Source: Aquanectria penicillioides
Lineage: Eukaryota; Ascomycota; Sordariomycetes; Hypocreales; Nectriaceae
Direction: 5' to 3'
Length of the DNA: 64,000 bases
Assembly: GCA_003415625.1 (NCBI GenBank)
Contig: PYIU01000007.1
Span: forward strand, 1,302,001 to 1,366,000
Below are positions 33,115 through 43,811 of the stretch, piece by piece. The translations under genes and the position numbers were made by a program. The notes below the pieces were generated by a model. It did not search any database. It was not told the DNA's origin and saw only the letters and a program-made list of their open reading frames with translations. Numbering within the stretch: position 1 is the stretch's first letter; the number at the start of each line of letters is the position of its first letter.

Positions 33115-33301
33115 CCATATAGCCTAGGGTTCAACATTTCCAGAGCGATATAAGTTTGTTATGTTCAGCAATACTCTACTGCGTACCTTCCAAAATTATT
33201 TAACGGGTCCCTTTCAGTGAAATGCACCCACTATTTCTCAAGAACTCACATTATACAGCAGATTGGTCCATATCGCATCTTATAATATCACTGTGCCCTA
33301 T

Positions 33302-34807
33302 TTACTCCTCCAAACTCGGGATATTTGGTCCACCAACTGCAAAAGTCTCTGTGAGCCAAACCTGATCCTCAAACTCATCCTTTTTGATGAAGGCGTAGCC
33401 AAGGTTATGAAACTTGCTAGGTTTATGCTCCTCAACAATAATCAAGGCAATTTCATTTTCATCAACAAATGAAGGGACAGCCCCAGAAAGATAAGGCTTT
33501 TTGGTTCCAATGAAAACGGCATGTGTAGATCCTTGCTGAGTAGGCAAAACTTCCCACTCGCAACCGTCGGTGGAACAAAATGTTAGGTTCAGTGATGAAG
33601 CTCCTTTTATCTTAATAGATGCCGCGGGCCCGGTAAATTCAAAGTATCCAAAACTGTCCATTGTGCCACTTGGCGTGTTTTCAATCAGCCACCACCCGTC
33701 CATTACGCTAGCAACTTCCACCTCACCATCATTTGATTTGAATGACGCCCTTCCAGCATCGTTGGCTCTTGGGAACACAGGCATTGTCGAGAGCTCCAAA
33801 TTAATATCCATCTTGGTGGCAATCCCAAGCCATTCCGCCCGACGACCCTGGACCAGTATAGCTCGCAACAATGCGATGGTGGCCCCAAGTTCGTCACTGT
33901 TGTTGAATTTGGAAGTGTCTAACGTCGCACCCAAGAGGCCCATGATACTGAAAATATTATCCACAGGATTTTGGGCGGTTCGCATGAACGAGGAGCGCCA
34001 CATGGCGTTATCCGCTCCTTCTTTTCCCCTGAGATCCAACGCTCCAATCAGAGCCTGGAGCTGAGGACCTTGGCCTAGAATGGTAATCTGGCTACCTTCT
34101 GTTGCAAGCTCGAGATTTTCTTGATCATCTTTCATAATCCGATAGCTCGATTTCATCGAAGTGTCAAGTAGGGATTTCATATCCGCAATGGCTGCAACTC
34201 CTGGTTCAATTTCATTTATCGAGGTCGACATGTTGGATTGGAGGACGCAATTGCCATCCCTCCACGAAAACAAGCATTCTGCTGATGGAGGAGCTATTGC
34301 TTCCTGTAGTGTCCAGGCACGATGAATCCAGGTGGTCTCTTCTGTAAGTTCTGCTAGTCTCATCAGTCCTCCAGGGACAACAAGGCATTTCGCACATGAC
34401 TTGTAAATGTCATACATGCGGTGCATTTGCCAGTACTTGTCTTCCAGGCAGCCCTGAATGATGCAAAGGCCATCCACCCAGAGCAAATTGCATCCTAGGC
34501 TCAAGAATGCAGCGCAAGCAATTCTCAGCACTTCGACATCTACTAGACCGCGACCCTTGGTACCATCGATGAGAATAGGAGCTTTGGAATTTTCCTTGGG
34601 TTTTAACCCTCTCCATGGGTAGGATACGGCCCCGTACTGATTGACTGGAAGTTGGTCAAACTCCAGTATTCGAAGACTCGTGCGGTCCGCAAAGCTTTGG
34701 CAATCGACAAACCGAAACTTGCATGTTTTCGCTTCAGCGATAGAAACCGGGGTGTCGGTGATTGTCGCAAACGACCTTTCCAGAATGCAGTTTCCTGTGG
34801 ATTCCAT
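33302..34807 (-). CDS. HET-domain protein
   Basis: HET proteins trigger or control heterokaryon-incompatibility cell death in filamentous ascomycetes. This intronless frame gives 501 residues from the first ATG at 34807 (GACAAGATGG context); the frame extends upstream only through non-ATG codons. HET motifs occur in order: YGAVSYPWRG near residue 60, LLWVDGLCIIQ near 110 and WIHRAWTLQEAI near 160. The lead-in FRFVDCQSF is typical of a common Sordariomycete HET subgroup. The C-terminal 300 residues have no known domain. The gene ends 187 bp from the cluster's oxidoreductase, facing it, and has no cluster motif in its promoter, so it marks the right border of the regulon. Confidence 0.88.
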   Translation of the reverse strand: MESTGNCILERSFATITDTPVSIAEAKTCKFRFVDCQSFADRTSLRILEFDQLPVNQYGAVSYPWRGLKPKENSKAPILIDGTKGRGLVDVEVLRIACAAFLSLGCNLLWVDGLCIIQGCLEDKYWQMHRMYDIYKSCAKCLVVPGGLMRLAELTEETTWIHRAWTLQEAIAPPSAECLFSWRDGNCVLQSNMSTSINEIEPGVAAIADMKSLLDTSMKSSYRIMKDDQENLELATEGSQITILGQGPQLQALIGALDLRGKEGADNAMWRSSFMRTAQNPVDNIFSIMGLLGATLDTSKFNNSDELGATIALLRAILVQGRRAEWLGIATKMDINLELSTMPVFPRANDAGRASFKSNDGEVEVASVMDGWWLIENTPSGTMDSFGYFEFTGPAASIKIKGASSLNLTFCSTDGCEWEVLPTQQGSTHAVFIGTKKPYLSGAVPSFVDENEIALIIVEEHKPSKFHNLGYAFIKKDEFEDQVWLTETFAVGGPNIPSLEE

Positions 34808-35721
34808 CTTGTCAGGCACACGTGGGTGGAGTAAAAAGGGTTGGGAAAACGTGGATCCGCGAGTTTGCAAAACGTGGGATATACAGTGGTTTAATAGAAT
34901 TCCTACGGGTGTTCGTGACTGGGGCACAACACTATGTTGAGAGACATGCAGGTGATTGCATCATCAGGACTGTTGCTGTGGAATTTGGCTTGGGGGGGGG
35001 GGGGGGGGGGGATAAATGGGGCTACCAAGCAAAGCTAAACTCATTTGCTCTGGTATAACGTGGAATCTTTGCGGCAACCAGTGTCAAAGTTACAATAGTC
35101 GCCTACCAAGCACGGAGAATCAATCACACATGCACGTATGGAGTGTTGCAATGAATGTGGGATTAGGCGGTACCATGTAGTGTATTTGGGCTGCAAGGAG
35201 TCAATATTGGTTCATGTGTGAGCTGAAAGTCTCTTATTTGGTAATAGTGGCTGCAAACTATTGATTCATGTGGCAAACTATTGGTTCTTTTGTGGAGTAT
35301 ATGATTTGGCTCGAGCACATGCCAAAACACGGCGAAGCAATGCTACTACAACCTCCTTCCACTTGAAACGATTTCTATCCGTCCTGGATATACTATATCC
35401 CTTTCAGGTTTCTGGGAGTTGGTGGAAAGCCAATTAAAATGAAAATGGAAAGATAAGCTCATACAACAAGAGAAGAAAAAGACAAAAGCGCGAAGATCAA
35501 TGACAGAACAAAGAAAAAAAAACCGCAATGCACACTTCGTAGATGATAGGATATCCTAGCCTTAGATATATCATGGTGAGTTCTCGTTGGACCTTGTTGA
35601 CTTCGATCTTGGACTCTACATCCGACTCAAGCGGCCAACTTGATAAGCTATGTTTGGAGAGGGTGAAGCGCATTATCATATCATCTGGTAATAAAACTCA
35701 GTGTTCAGTTATCTAAAGGTA
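34808..35721. other. Intergenic region containing a G20 tract
   Basis: Promoter side of the HET gene. Contains a G20 run at 34992-35011 and otherwise unremarkable sequence with no gene recognised. The frames present are under 100 codons and motif-free. Confidence 0.45.
34992..35011 (+). repeat. G20 homopolymer
   Basis: Twenty consecutive G on the plus strand (C on the HET gene's coding strand), about 185 bp upstream of the HET start. Such a tract can form a G-quadruplex and is prone to length error in both replication and sequencing. Confidence 0.95.
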
Positions 35722-36012
35722 TTAAAATCGCTCTGCTTGTTTCACTAACATTTTTTTCACCTCTGACCTATCCACGCCTTCAGTCTCCTCTACCTCATCT
35801 GCCAACTCGGCGGCTGTCATGCCAGGGCCGTCTTTCGTATTCACATCAGTGCCATATTCAAGTACGACCTTCAAGATCCTGGAATCTCCAGCTTTTGCCG
35901 CCACGTGTAGGTCCAAATCCTCTTTGAAAGGCAAATTGGGCCATTTGCGGTTGCTTTCGTTTTTAGCTCCTCTCTCAAGCTGATGCCGCAACATGGATTG
36001 GTCGTGCCGCAC
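35722..36012 (-). CDS. Small ankyrin-repeat protein, 5' end unresolved
   Basis: A frame of 96 codons ends at 35722 and contains one clear ankyrin repeat: DLDLHVAAKAGDSRILKVV, then LEYGTDVNTKDGPGMTAAELA. It finishes with a charged helix (SEVKKMLVKQAERF). The codon at 36012 is GTG directly after an acceptor-like TTAG, so an upstream exon is likely; candidates begin at an ATG at 36111, but no strong donor is evident (GTGAGG right after that ATG, or a weak GTCCGT). The internal ATG at 35994 is the other option. It may be a short protein or the surviving end of a larger ankyrin protein. Function unknown. Confidence 0.5.
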   Translation of the reverse strand: MRHDQSMLRHQLERGAKNESNRKWPNLPFKEDLDLHVAAKAGDSRILKVVLEYGTDVNTKDGPGMTAAELADEVEETEGVDRSEVKKMLVKQAERF

Positions 36013-37258
36013 CTAACCAACACGCAGTATCATCAACGACGAAGACTTTGTAGAGCAAGAGATAACACGGACCGTAATTTCAACTTCTATTCGATCAATG
36101 AGCCTCACCATAACGTTCCCTGAGAGGAAAGCCAAACGAGCGAGAGCTCAAGCTACCGGCCCCGCCGATGTTTCAAGATGAATTTGTACTGCCATGAAGA
36201 CTCCAAGGTTCCAGACAACTGTAGTGAATCCATTCAGTTGCCCCACGAGAATTCACTTGGATAAACGAAATTTTGAGGAGATATTCTACCTACTATTGAC
36301 CATGCCAATACTCTCTAGGAAACAACAAGGAAAATATGGTACAAGGGGTTATTCCTGGGGGACTCGTTTGGAGGATCATGATTTCCAACTGTCTTTTCAA
36401 AGATGCCCTAAGCTGAATATTCTCTCGGAGAATATGATAGGGTCTTTGTTGTATAGTTCGTGCACGACGAATGGCGAATAGCTTAGAATGCTACCCGCGG
36501 TTGCACTGCCGCACTCGACGCCGCCAAGCCGCCATCATCTCCTCCACCTCTGTCTGGAAGGAAATTGAGTACCCGGCGCTGCACAAGAACAAGGTCAAGA
36601 TTTGGGCCGTAAACGCGAACAATGTTAGGGAGCGAGTGGCCTACGACGAGAAGGTATCGACTTATTCCTTTGAGAGCTCCGAGACCGAAACTAGCAGGCC
36701 CATCAAGGCTATCGATGCTCCCGAATTTGGCCATTAAAATAGATAGAGGAAAGTGGCGAGGTACATATCATGCCAATGCATTCCTTGACGCAGCCTTAAG
36801 ATGAGTCGGATAGATTCCAGATAGATCAATTAAGGGATGGCTCTGACCGTCAGAGGTGGTGATGAGGGTCTACGCGATGTAAAAGTCGATGAAATGGCAT
36901 TTGGGGAGAATGTTATGTTAAATCTAAATCCTTGTCTTTGCGTATATGTAGTGTTAGACAACAAACACGAGAGCCTTCCAAGCTGTCCTAACGAAGTAAT
37001 GCATGTCCTTAGAATCAAATTGCATAATAGTTTCATTGACCATTTGTCCTTGTAGTAATTGCATAATTGTCCAATACCGTGCTGATAGCAAATAGTATGG
37101 CTTGTAGCATCCCATCCATTAGGTTAAGACTGATAAAGGGGGTTAGTAGCGTGCGTAAAAAAAAAAGTCGACGCCTGTCTTAGCGAGGATGTTGAAATTT
37201 GCTACCAAAAGCCTTGAAGCTCTTAATATCAGTGTCTTCATTGCCCTCGTTTTCTCGG
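36013..37258. other. Region with weak open frames
   Basis: Contains frames at 36194-36481 and 36471-36737 (plus) and 36483-36734 (minus). The 36480-36730 stretch is richer in GC and codon-like than its surroundings and could be the remains of a gene, but no family is recognised. The right part probably holds the 3' end of the MOSC gene. Confidence 0.3.
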
Positions 37259-38317
37259 TTACGAATTCATCGGGCTTATGAAGAAATGGTCATCGGTTAC
37301 GGATGTAACATGAAGTTTCATGCCGACCTGGATTTGCCCCTCGTCCCTTGCAGCACACAACATTCCAAAGCTGGGCTTGAACTTCAAACCTAGATCGATA
37401 CGGCGATACTTCATCATTTCGTTCCATGGCTGCCGTGGATGCTTTTCTGCTGTATCTGGTTCAACGTTTGGCACCTGGCAGCGCAAGCAGCGGCACACCA
37501 CGTCCAGGTTCAGTGGGCGGGCGTTACCGCCACCGATAATCCGCAGAGTCTTCCACTGATCTTCATTCCACGCTTGGTTACCGCGCAGCACAATGTTGGG
37601 CCTAAAGCGCTCTATGGTGATCTCCTCTTCGCCAAGTTGGCGTAGTCGTCCGTTCAGCTCAGCAATACTCGCCAGAGAGCCAACCAATACGGGCATCATA
37701 TCCGCAAATTTAGTAGCTTCGACACGACCTAGAATATCTGGAGCCCCACAGCCACGGAGAACGCGAGGAGTCGGGCCCTTGTAGACCAATCGGATGTCCA
37801 TTCCCAGGAAGTCGGAGATGGGCTTTGTCAAGCTGGCCGCGTACTCCCAGCCATCCGTCTTTTGGCTCCAGATTTCAGTCGTGCGGAGGCTTGTGTTGGC
37901 CTCGAGCCATTGTGTGGTGGGATGCGCTGGGATAGTTATTTTAAGATCTTGGCTCTTGAGGGAGATGACAAGCTCGTCTTTGGTGACGTCAAGGGCCGTG
38001 CGGATAAGCGTCATCTTGGAGTTGGTGCGAATCGTGATGAATTTCCCTGTATCATTCTCGATAAACATCCAGTTGCGATCTAGATCTAGACCGGTACGGA
38101 GAAGCTTTGAAGACTTGATCTCGATGCCTCGGCATGACTTGATTGGGTAGATGTGAAGACTGACAATCTCGTCCGGAGGCGGCAGAGGCGCAAGGATGTT
38201 CGTGAGAGCTTTGTTCACGTGAGAGCTCTGATCAGAGCGCCAGGCGGCGGTAGTCGCCACTACTATGAGGATAGCGACGACGAGTGGAATAACGATTGAA
38301 TATCCTGAAAGCTCCAT
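37259..38317 (-). CDS. MOSC-domain, mARC-like molybdenum cofactor protein
   Basis: An intronless frame of 352 residues from the first ATG. It starts with a membrane anchor at about 6-26, followed by a MOSC_N beta-barrel domain (SLHIYPIKSCRGIEI at about 53-67) and a MOSC domain (FRPNIVLRGNQAWNED). Three cysteines lie at 275, 277 and 280 (CRCLRCQVPNVEPDT); the last aligns with the Cys that binds molybdenum in mARC. The layout matches the mitochondrial amidoxime-reducing component, which reduces N-hydroxylated compounds with electrons from cytochrome b5 and its reductase. Location in the outer mitochondrial membrane is inferred from that family. Neighbours are unrelated. Confidence 0.9.
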   Translation of the reverse strand: MELSGYSIVIPLVVAILIVVATTAAWRSDQSSHVNKALTNILAPLPPPDEIVSLHIYPIKSCRGIEIKSSKLLRTGLDLDRNWMFIENDTGKFITIRTNSKMTLIRTALDVTKDELVISLKSQDLKITIPAHPTTQWLEANTSLRTTEIWSQKTDGWEYAASLTKPISDFLGMDIRLVYKGPTPRVLRGCGAPDILGRVEATKFADMMPVLVGSLASIAELNGRLRQLGEEEITIERFRPNIVLRGNQAWNEDQWKTLRIIGGGNARPLNLDVVCRCLRCQVPNVEPDTAEKHPRQPWNEMMKYRRIDLGLKFKPSFGMLCAARDEGQIQVGMKLHVTSVTDDHFFISPMNS

Positions 38318-39810
38318 TGTGTACAGGCGTGTTTGCAAGCAGCAGATTGTAGTCAAGATATGCTGCAAGCGAACAGAAAATTGACCGTCCTCACTCTCCT
38401 CCGAACCGGAGGTGAAAAAAGGAAAGGCGTGCGCTCGGATGGATGAGTAATGCAAGACTAAATTAGTGCGTCGCTCATTGGTGGGGCTGCCAGAGGTATC
38501 CGTTGCACATACTGTGAGAGGACGGAGGGTGCAGGTTTGTGTCTAATTCACGAATTAATCGACACACTAGAAGCAAGAACTATATCCATAGCAAATAAAC
38601 GTTTTCGGATTCTCGTATGATAGTTCTATCATCAGAACCCAGAGATGATTCTGATGTCAACGACACATTCTCCGGTTGGTGATGGTAAGAGTCCTCGCTC
38701 CTTGCTATTCCACAAGAGGACTACCCAAGGTTGGGTTCATCGTGTAGCTATATGAAAGGAAAAAGCGCCAAGACCTATCTGACCAAGTCATCCATGTGAA
38801 AAGACCTAATGACAGCGATGCGTCTTAAAAACAATATATAGCGTGATCGGTGGGGACTCTTATAAGCCAAAGACGGGACCTTACTTGAAAATACATGGAA
38901 GCATGTCTAATCTATGTACAAGGGTGTGTAGCTTTACGCTCACATTCCAATCATCCCTAAGAATTATGCCCAATGGCTCCTATCGGAAGAGTCCTCCTGA
39001 TCTTCTTCGTGAATTGGAACACCCTTGATGTCATGGCGAAAATGCTCCTCCTCCTCGTAGAGCTGAACCTTGAGAATTATATTTGTGTTTCAGGAGCCAT
39101 CATGGTCAATTTTTATATAAACGACAGTTTTTTTTTTCTCGGCTGGCCATACCTCTCAAATAGGTCAAATAGAACATGTTCGTGTCAATAAATCCTAAGA
39201 CGTTCTTTTTAACCTTTCTTCCTTTTTCTTCTCCAGTAACAACATTCGCAACCGCGGTTTCGCGTAGTGGTTGTACCGGTAGTTGAATTTTCTGAATTAT
39301 GATAACACTGACCTCACGATAAGCGGTGTGTGTCTGCCAGTCTGGTATGACGCCACTCATGCGATACGCATCCCAGATAAACCCTGCCTCATGATTGCTC
39401 ACCATCGGCAACAAACGGAATGACACGGATGAGTCAAAGTTGAATAAATCGGTACACAGTGAGTCTTAGAGCTAAATCATAACAGCCATCTAGAAATAAT
39501 TATTCTATTCACTGAAACGGTCTAGTCAGTGACACATGTTGTCTCAGCATGTGCAACGCCTCGTGAGGTTTGGCTTACGGTTGCTATCGAGCTGAGGTGC
39601 GGGGTAACCATAGCCTCATTTCAACTCATGCATTGAATTCCTCCACGCAATTAATCCTCACACAATGTCTTGCTTCGAGTCGAATGTTCGCTTTCTCGCT
39701 TCCTCTCTGGACCTCAGGCTTTCTTGTTTCAATCGCTCCAAATCTAATTGTCTTCGATCCAAGCTCAATCATACTTGCTACAGTTCCACTTGCCCTTGTT
39801 TGACGCAGAT
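38318..39810. other. Intergenic region
   Basis: About 1.5 kb without a recognised gene. A minus-strand frame at 39106-39426 has protein-like composition but no known motif. The left end is the MOSC promoter, the right end the BTB promoter. Confidence 0.35.
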
Positions 39811-41036
39811 ATGAACGCTGTTACCGAGATCATCGATCCCGACGGTGACACGTTGATAATCATCCCTAGCCCCAGTGAAGGTTTTCCATGCCAAGAACAG
39901 CTCGACGATGAAGATGCACCAGAACGCCGCGAGATTGGAGATTCTGCCTTCTCTGAGGATCCAGGTCTAGGTACTTTAACAGGAATCTCGATCATGCCAG
40001 GGTGTGCTCACATAACCTACAGATGGAAAAGAAGACGGGGTAGAATTGCGTCTCAAGGTCTCTCGAAAACATCTCACTGTTGCATCCCGGCGCGCTCAAA
40101 GAATGTTCTACGGTCACTATCAAGAGTGTCAGCCTTCGGATATAGACGGGCTTTTCCATTGGAAGTTCGAGCCACTATTTGACCAAGAAGCCTTCAAGAT
40201 GGTCCTAAAAATCATCCATCTCCAAACTCAGGATCTACCAGAGAAGCTCAGTATTGACATGTTAGCTCGGATTTCTGTTATCGCAGACGATTTACAATGT
40301 GTTGGAGCCATCTCATTTGTGATAAAAACATTGATGGGTCGAATAACACCGCCTCAGGATGAAATGTGCAGCGACCTTGTACGATGGATCTACGTGGCCT
40401 TCATATTTGGCATGAAAGAGGTGTATCAATCGACGACACGGATCGCAATTCTATACAGTACCGGCTCCATACCTTCACTAGGACTTCCACGCTGTTCCAG
40501 TATAATTGGTAGGTTTCAACCGTCTAGCCAAATGGGACAAGCTAAAACAAATAGAATCAATTGAAGAAGTCAGACAAAGTCTATTAGAAAGACTACTTAG
40601 CGAACTGTACGGTATTTTAGGCGAAGTGTGCGCCGCCAAGCCAAGTAAATGGCGGCCGGCGGAAGCAATAACTATGAATGCAGGAGCCTTAACTCAGGCC
40701 ATGTTCCAAGCCAATATTTTATTCCCTCCTTTATCTAGGCCCTTCCACCAAATCAGTCTGGGATCAGTTTTAGACGTCCTAGAAAACGTAAAGGGTCAGG
40801 AAATATATCTTCCAAGCTGCTCAAGCCAATACAACTCTTGGAAGCGAATTGATTGGGACTACGAAACGTACGACGAAAACGGACAACTGGGACCTATGCC
40901 AAAACTACCAAAGGAAGAAGAGGCTAGGGCAAGAGAAACTGAATATGTAGGGTTATGTACATGTTCAACAGAGTGGATTCAAACTCCGGCTCGCAGGCTT
41001 GAACAGGACATCAAAGGGCTAGAACTCAATTTGTGA
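39811..41036 (+). CDS. BTB/POZ-domain protein
   Basis: Three exons, 39811-39970, 40023-40508 and 40555-41036, give 375 residues. The introns are 52 bp (GTACTT...CTACAG) and 46 bp (GTAGGT, CTAAAAC branch, AATAG), the second near the lower size limit. Splicing rebuilds a typical fungal BTB protein: DPDGDTLIII as strand one, then VELRLKVSRKHLTVASR, the EAFKMVLKIIH helix, and LSIDMLARISVIADDLQC. The downstream part (TRIAILYSTG...SLGLP) also matches this lineage-expanded fungal family. BTB domains dimerise and often bring substrates to Cullin-3, but no partner domain is present. Without splicing the gene looks frameshifted; the two introns resolve that fully. Confidence 0.83.
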
Positions 41037-42339
41037 TAAGGTTTAGAGTTGATGAATTTCTGTTAACCTGGCTATTGTGCTGTTCAATTACTTATTTAAG
41101 TTGCATATCTCATTCACGGTCATACTTTACAAAACCACTACTATCTCATCAAATGTTAGGACCCAGGCCGGATGTACGCTGTAGAACAGAACCCATGCTA
41201 GTTAATTAACTTCAAATTATGTTGATGATGAAGATTCTTCCAATGCCGAGGTTTGATTATGGCAGCTAATGCATAACTGATGAAGGCAGTGTAGGTTGTG
41301 ACATTTAATATGTTCTAGATGCTTGCCTTTATATTTAGTGTATCTATTCCATATGTGACTTGTTTTTTTTATGATGGTATTTTGACGTATCATTTAGCTT
41401 CTTCTCGTAAGGTTTAAAAAACTATTGTCTGTGGCATTCTCTACATAGAAGTTCGCTAGGATATCGTGTTTCCATCTTTGTCGAATGGCGTGGTGGCCAA
41501 GCCTCGGGTGCGGGCCGCCCATGTGACACGACGTTGGGGACGCTGGAGACGTTGACGCATGTGTAATTGTTAGTGCATCACAAAGGTTCAATTAAAGTAA
41601 GCCACATCTCCGATGCCAAGAAAGGCGACCGACACGATCTCGGGAGCCCCCACCGACGGCATGCGGAACTGAGGCTTGGCTTTCGACATGCCGAATAATT
41701 CAGCCCTTTTAGGGAGCTTTGATTTCGACAGCTCTTTCGCAGTCTTGACGCCATTTTCTCCCCCAGAAAACTAACCGAGGGGACAAGCTTACTCGGCGGT
41801 ACTCCAGACGCGAGACCGGGGTTGTGGGGATTCCTCCATGCTAAGAATGGGGAATTATTCCACGCTTCTGGACGGCGGCAGCATCAGCAACAGGGCCATT
41901 ATCTTATCAGCTTCGTTAATACGACTCCACAAGGCGACCTGGTTGCTGCCAGTGACCTTACGTGGAGCCTCTTGGCCACGTGCCCCCCGTCCATCATCCA
42001 GTTCTTAAACTTTGCCCATCGACCCAGCGGGCTAACCCGTCAATGGATGCAGAAATTTTCTTCGTCGTCAACTTTGACGGAATGGGACGTTTAATCATTC
42101 TTCCCCTTCTCGTGATGCGGCTAGTTTTCGTAACGCAACCCTTCGAGAAATGCGCTACTCCATAGGTAATTAGACACACGACTAGCCTACCTTGAAGACC
42201 AAAGTATGTGCTCCATCCAAGGAAACATTTGGGGAGTTGCTCCGAAGGCAATGGCCGGGGCAAATTAGTCGACCCAAGTCAGGATCTCGAGACCCAAGCT
42301 GGATTACGTCCTCACTTAATCTTGTGATGCCGTCGAATG

Positions 42340-42369
42340 CAGCTCGCGGCAGCTCGCGGCAGCTCGCGG
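42340..42369. repeat. Tandem repeat (CAGCTCGCGG)x3
   Basis: Three perfect head-to-tail copies of a GC-rich 10-mer, followed by a partial copy (CCGCTC). Its exact identity suggests recent slippage. Confidence 0.95.
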
Positions 42370-43247
42370 CCGCTCTCATCATGCTCATCATACTACTTCA
42401 GAGCCAAGTGGTGTAACGATTATTCACGTCTTGATGCAATACCCACATCCCGACAATGGATGCCCCCGAGTCAAGGCCGCTCGCTACCCTGACGTCAGAT
42501 GAGTTTTGCAAATGCTGCTGCCTTGGATTCGGCGAGAAAATGGAGTCTCGCGCGTCGCATGGCCCAAAGCACGGGGCCCAGATGCATCGATGAGCATGGA
42601 TCGGGTGCAGCATGGCGACGAACATGTCTAGGTGAAAACACGCGATTGCACCGATGGGGCAAAGCGGTACAGCCGCTGTTGTATTTCTCCGCCCGGAGCC
42701 GCTCTCCGGTTTGTGAGCAGCAGGGGCGGACCCGGGGATCGTGACGCTGCCGGCCGTTCGTTCAGGGATGCGCACCGTTCAGGGCGCTGATTCGGTTCTT
42801 GTCGGCCCGGGAGACCAACGGATTGCATGAGTTTTTTTGCCTCCATTTGCCTGGACGCAGCAACAACGAGCGACAACTGACAAGGGAAAATGTCTCACCA
42901 AGCCAGGAACTCGCCTTACATCTCCTGTCGATGATGCGTGCCGTGCGTGCTGAGTGGGACTCTGATGCCACAAGTAGGAGCAGAACGGCGTCGTTGTCGG
43001 CGCCGAGTCCCAGCAACCGGTCCCAGTAATAAACCAGTCCCAGGAATAAACCACCAGTCAGTCTCATGAGGAGTCCAACTGCCGTGAGCGAGTCGAGCCC
43101 AGCGAGCGACGGACGCAGCACGGACCAGGCCAGGTCGGCTCAAACGGCATTTGACACGGCGGCGATCCGTCGCGTGCAGAGACTTGGTCGCACGTAGAGC
43201 GTTGCACAGATGAGTTGTAGCGCGGCACCCCAAAGTCTAATCCACAA

Positions 43248-43268
43248 CCACCACCACCACCACCACCA
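43248..43268. repeat. (CCA)7 microsatellite
   Basis: Seven perfect CCA units, about 540 bp upstream of the transporter start codon, outside any convincing coding frame. Confidence 0.9.
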
Positions 43269-43683
43269 AGAAGGAGTCCCCTCCACGACCTCCAGACTCC
43301 AGGTTGGGTGCTTCGTCGCCCCCTCAACAAATTTCTCCAGGCCGACTTTCTCGGCTAAAAAAAAAAAAGAGATTCGCGGGGAATTTGGAGACTCCAGCTG
43401 GAGAAAAGCGAGGGTATGTGCGGCGCCGTTTGCGGGCGCCTTCGGTGTGCATCCACGTCTAGGGGCCACTATGTCGGCCAATTCCTCGGTGCTATCGTCA
43501 CGCGAAGCGTCAAAACACCCAACAGCCCCATTCGGGGGCCCCGTCCAATGCTTCATCGGGGCTCCATTCGGGATCACTGGGCAGGACGGCGGGCCCGTAA
43601 ACATGAGAGACCGGGAGAGACGCGGAGAGACGCGGATTCCCCAGCCAACTCTAATGCGGCTTGTACAACGGAAAATGCGGGTG

Positions 43684-43689
43684 TATAAA
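43684..43689 (+). promoter_or_regulatory. TATA box candidate of the sugar transporter
   Basis: TATAAA lies 122 bp before the start codon, followed at 43760-43795 by a CT-rich tract ending in CCCCCTTTGCCC. TATA plus a pyrimidine tract is common in strongly expressed filamentous-fungal genes. Confidence 0.45.
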
Positions 43690-43811
43690 GCTTCGGGGCG
43701 AGACCTTCCCCAGGAAAACTTGTTTCGCGGGGCTCCAGACGTTGCACTCTATTTTGCATTATCTCTCTTATCTTTTTTTTCCCCCTTTGCCCAAAAGATA
43801 GTTCTTCCATT

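Larger units (their letters stand above)
41037..43811. other. Long gene-free upstream region of the sugar transporter
   Basis: 2.8 kb without a recognised gene. 41050-41450 is AT-rich; 42200-43800 is GC-rich with several opposing frames that lack motifs and look like composition artefacts. It holds a 10-bp tandem repeat, a (CCA)7 run, a TATAAA at 43684 and a long pyrimidine tract just before the transporter start. Its length and structure suggest a complex promoter. Confidence 0.5.

Noticed and set aside
36471..36737. 88-codon plus-strand frame with coding-like composition
   Set aside because: No known motif and an equally long antisense frame; kept only as a remark in the gap entry.
40046..41036. 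Frameshifted BTB pseudogene
   Set aside because: Both frame changes are explained by introns of 52 and 46 bp with good splice signals, and the spliced length is a multiple of three.
42398..43604. Several GC-rich frames upstream of the sugar transporter
   Set aside because: They occur on both strands over the same bases, have no domains, and include a homopolymeric Trp or His run from the CCA repeat.
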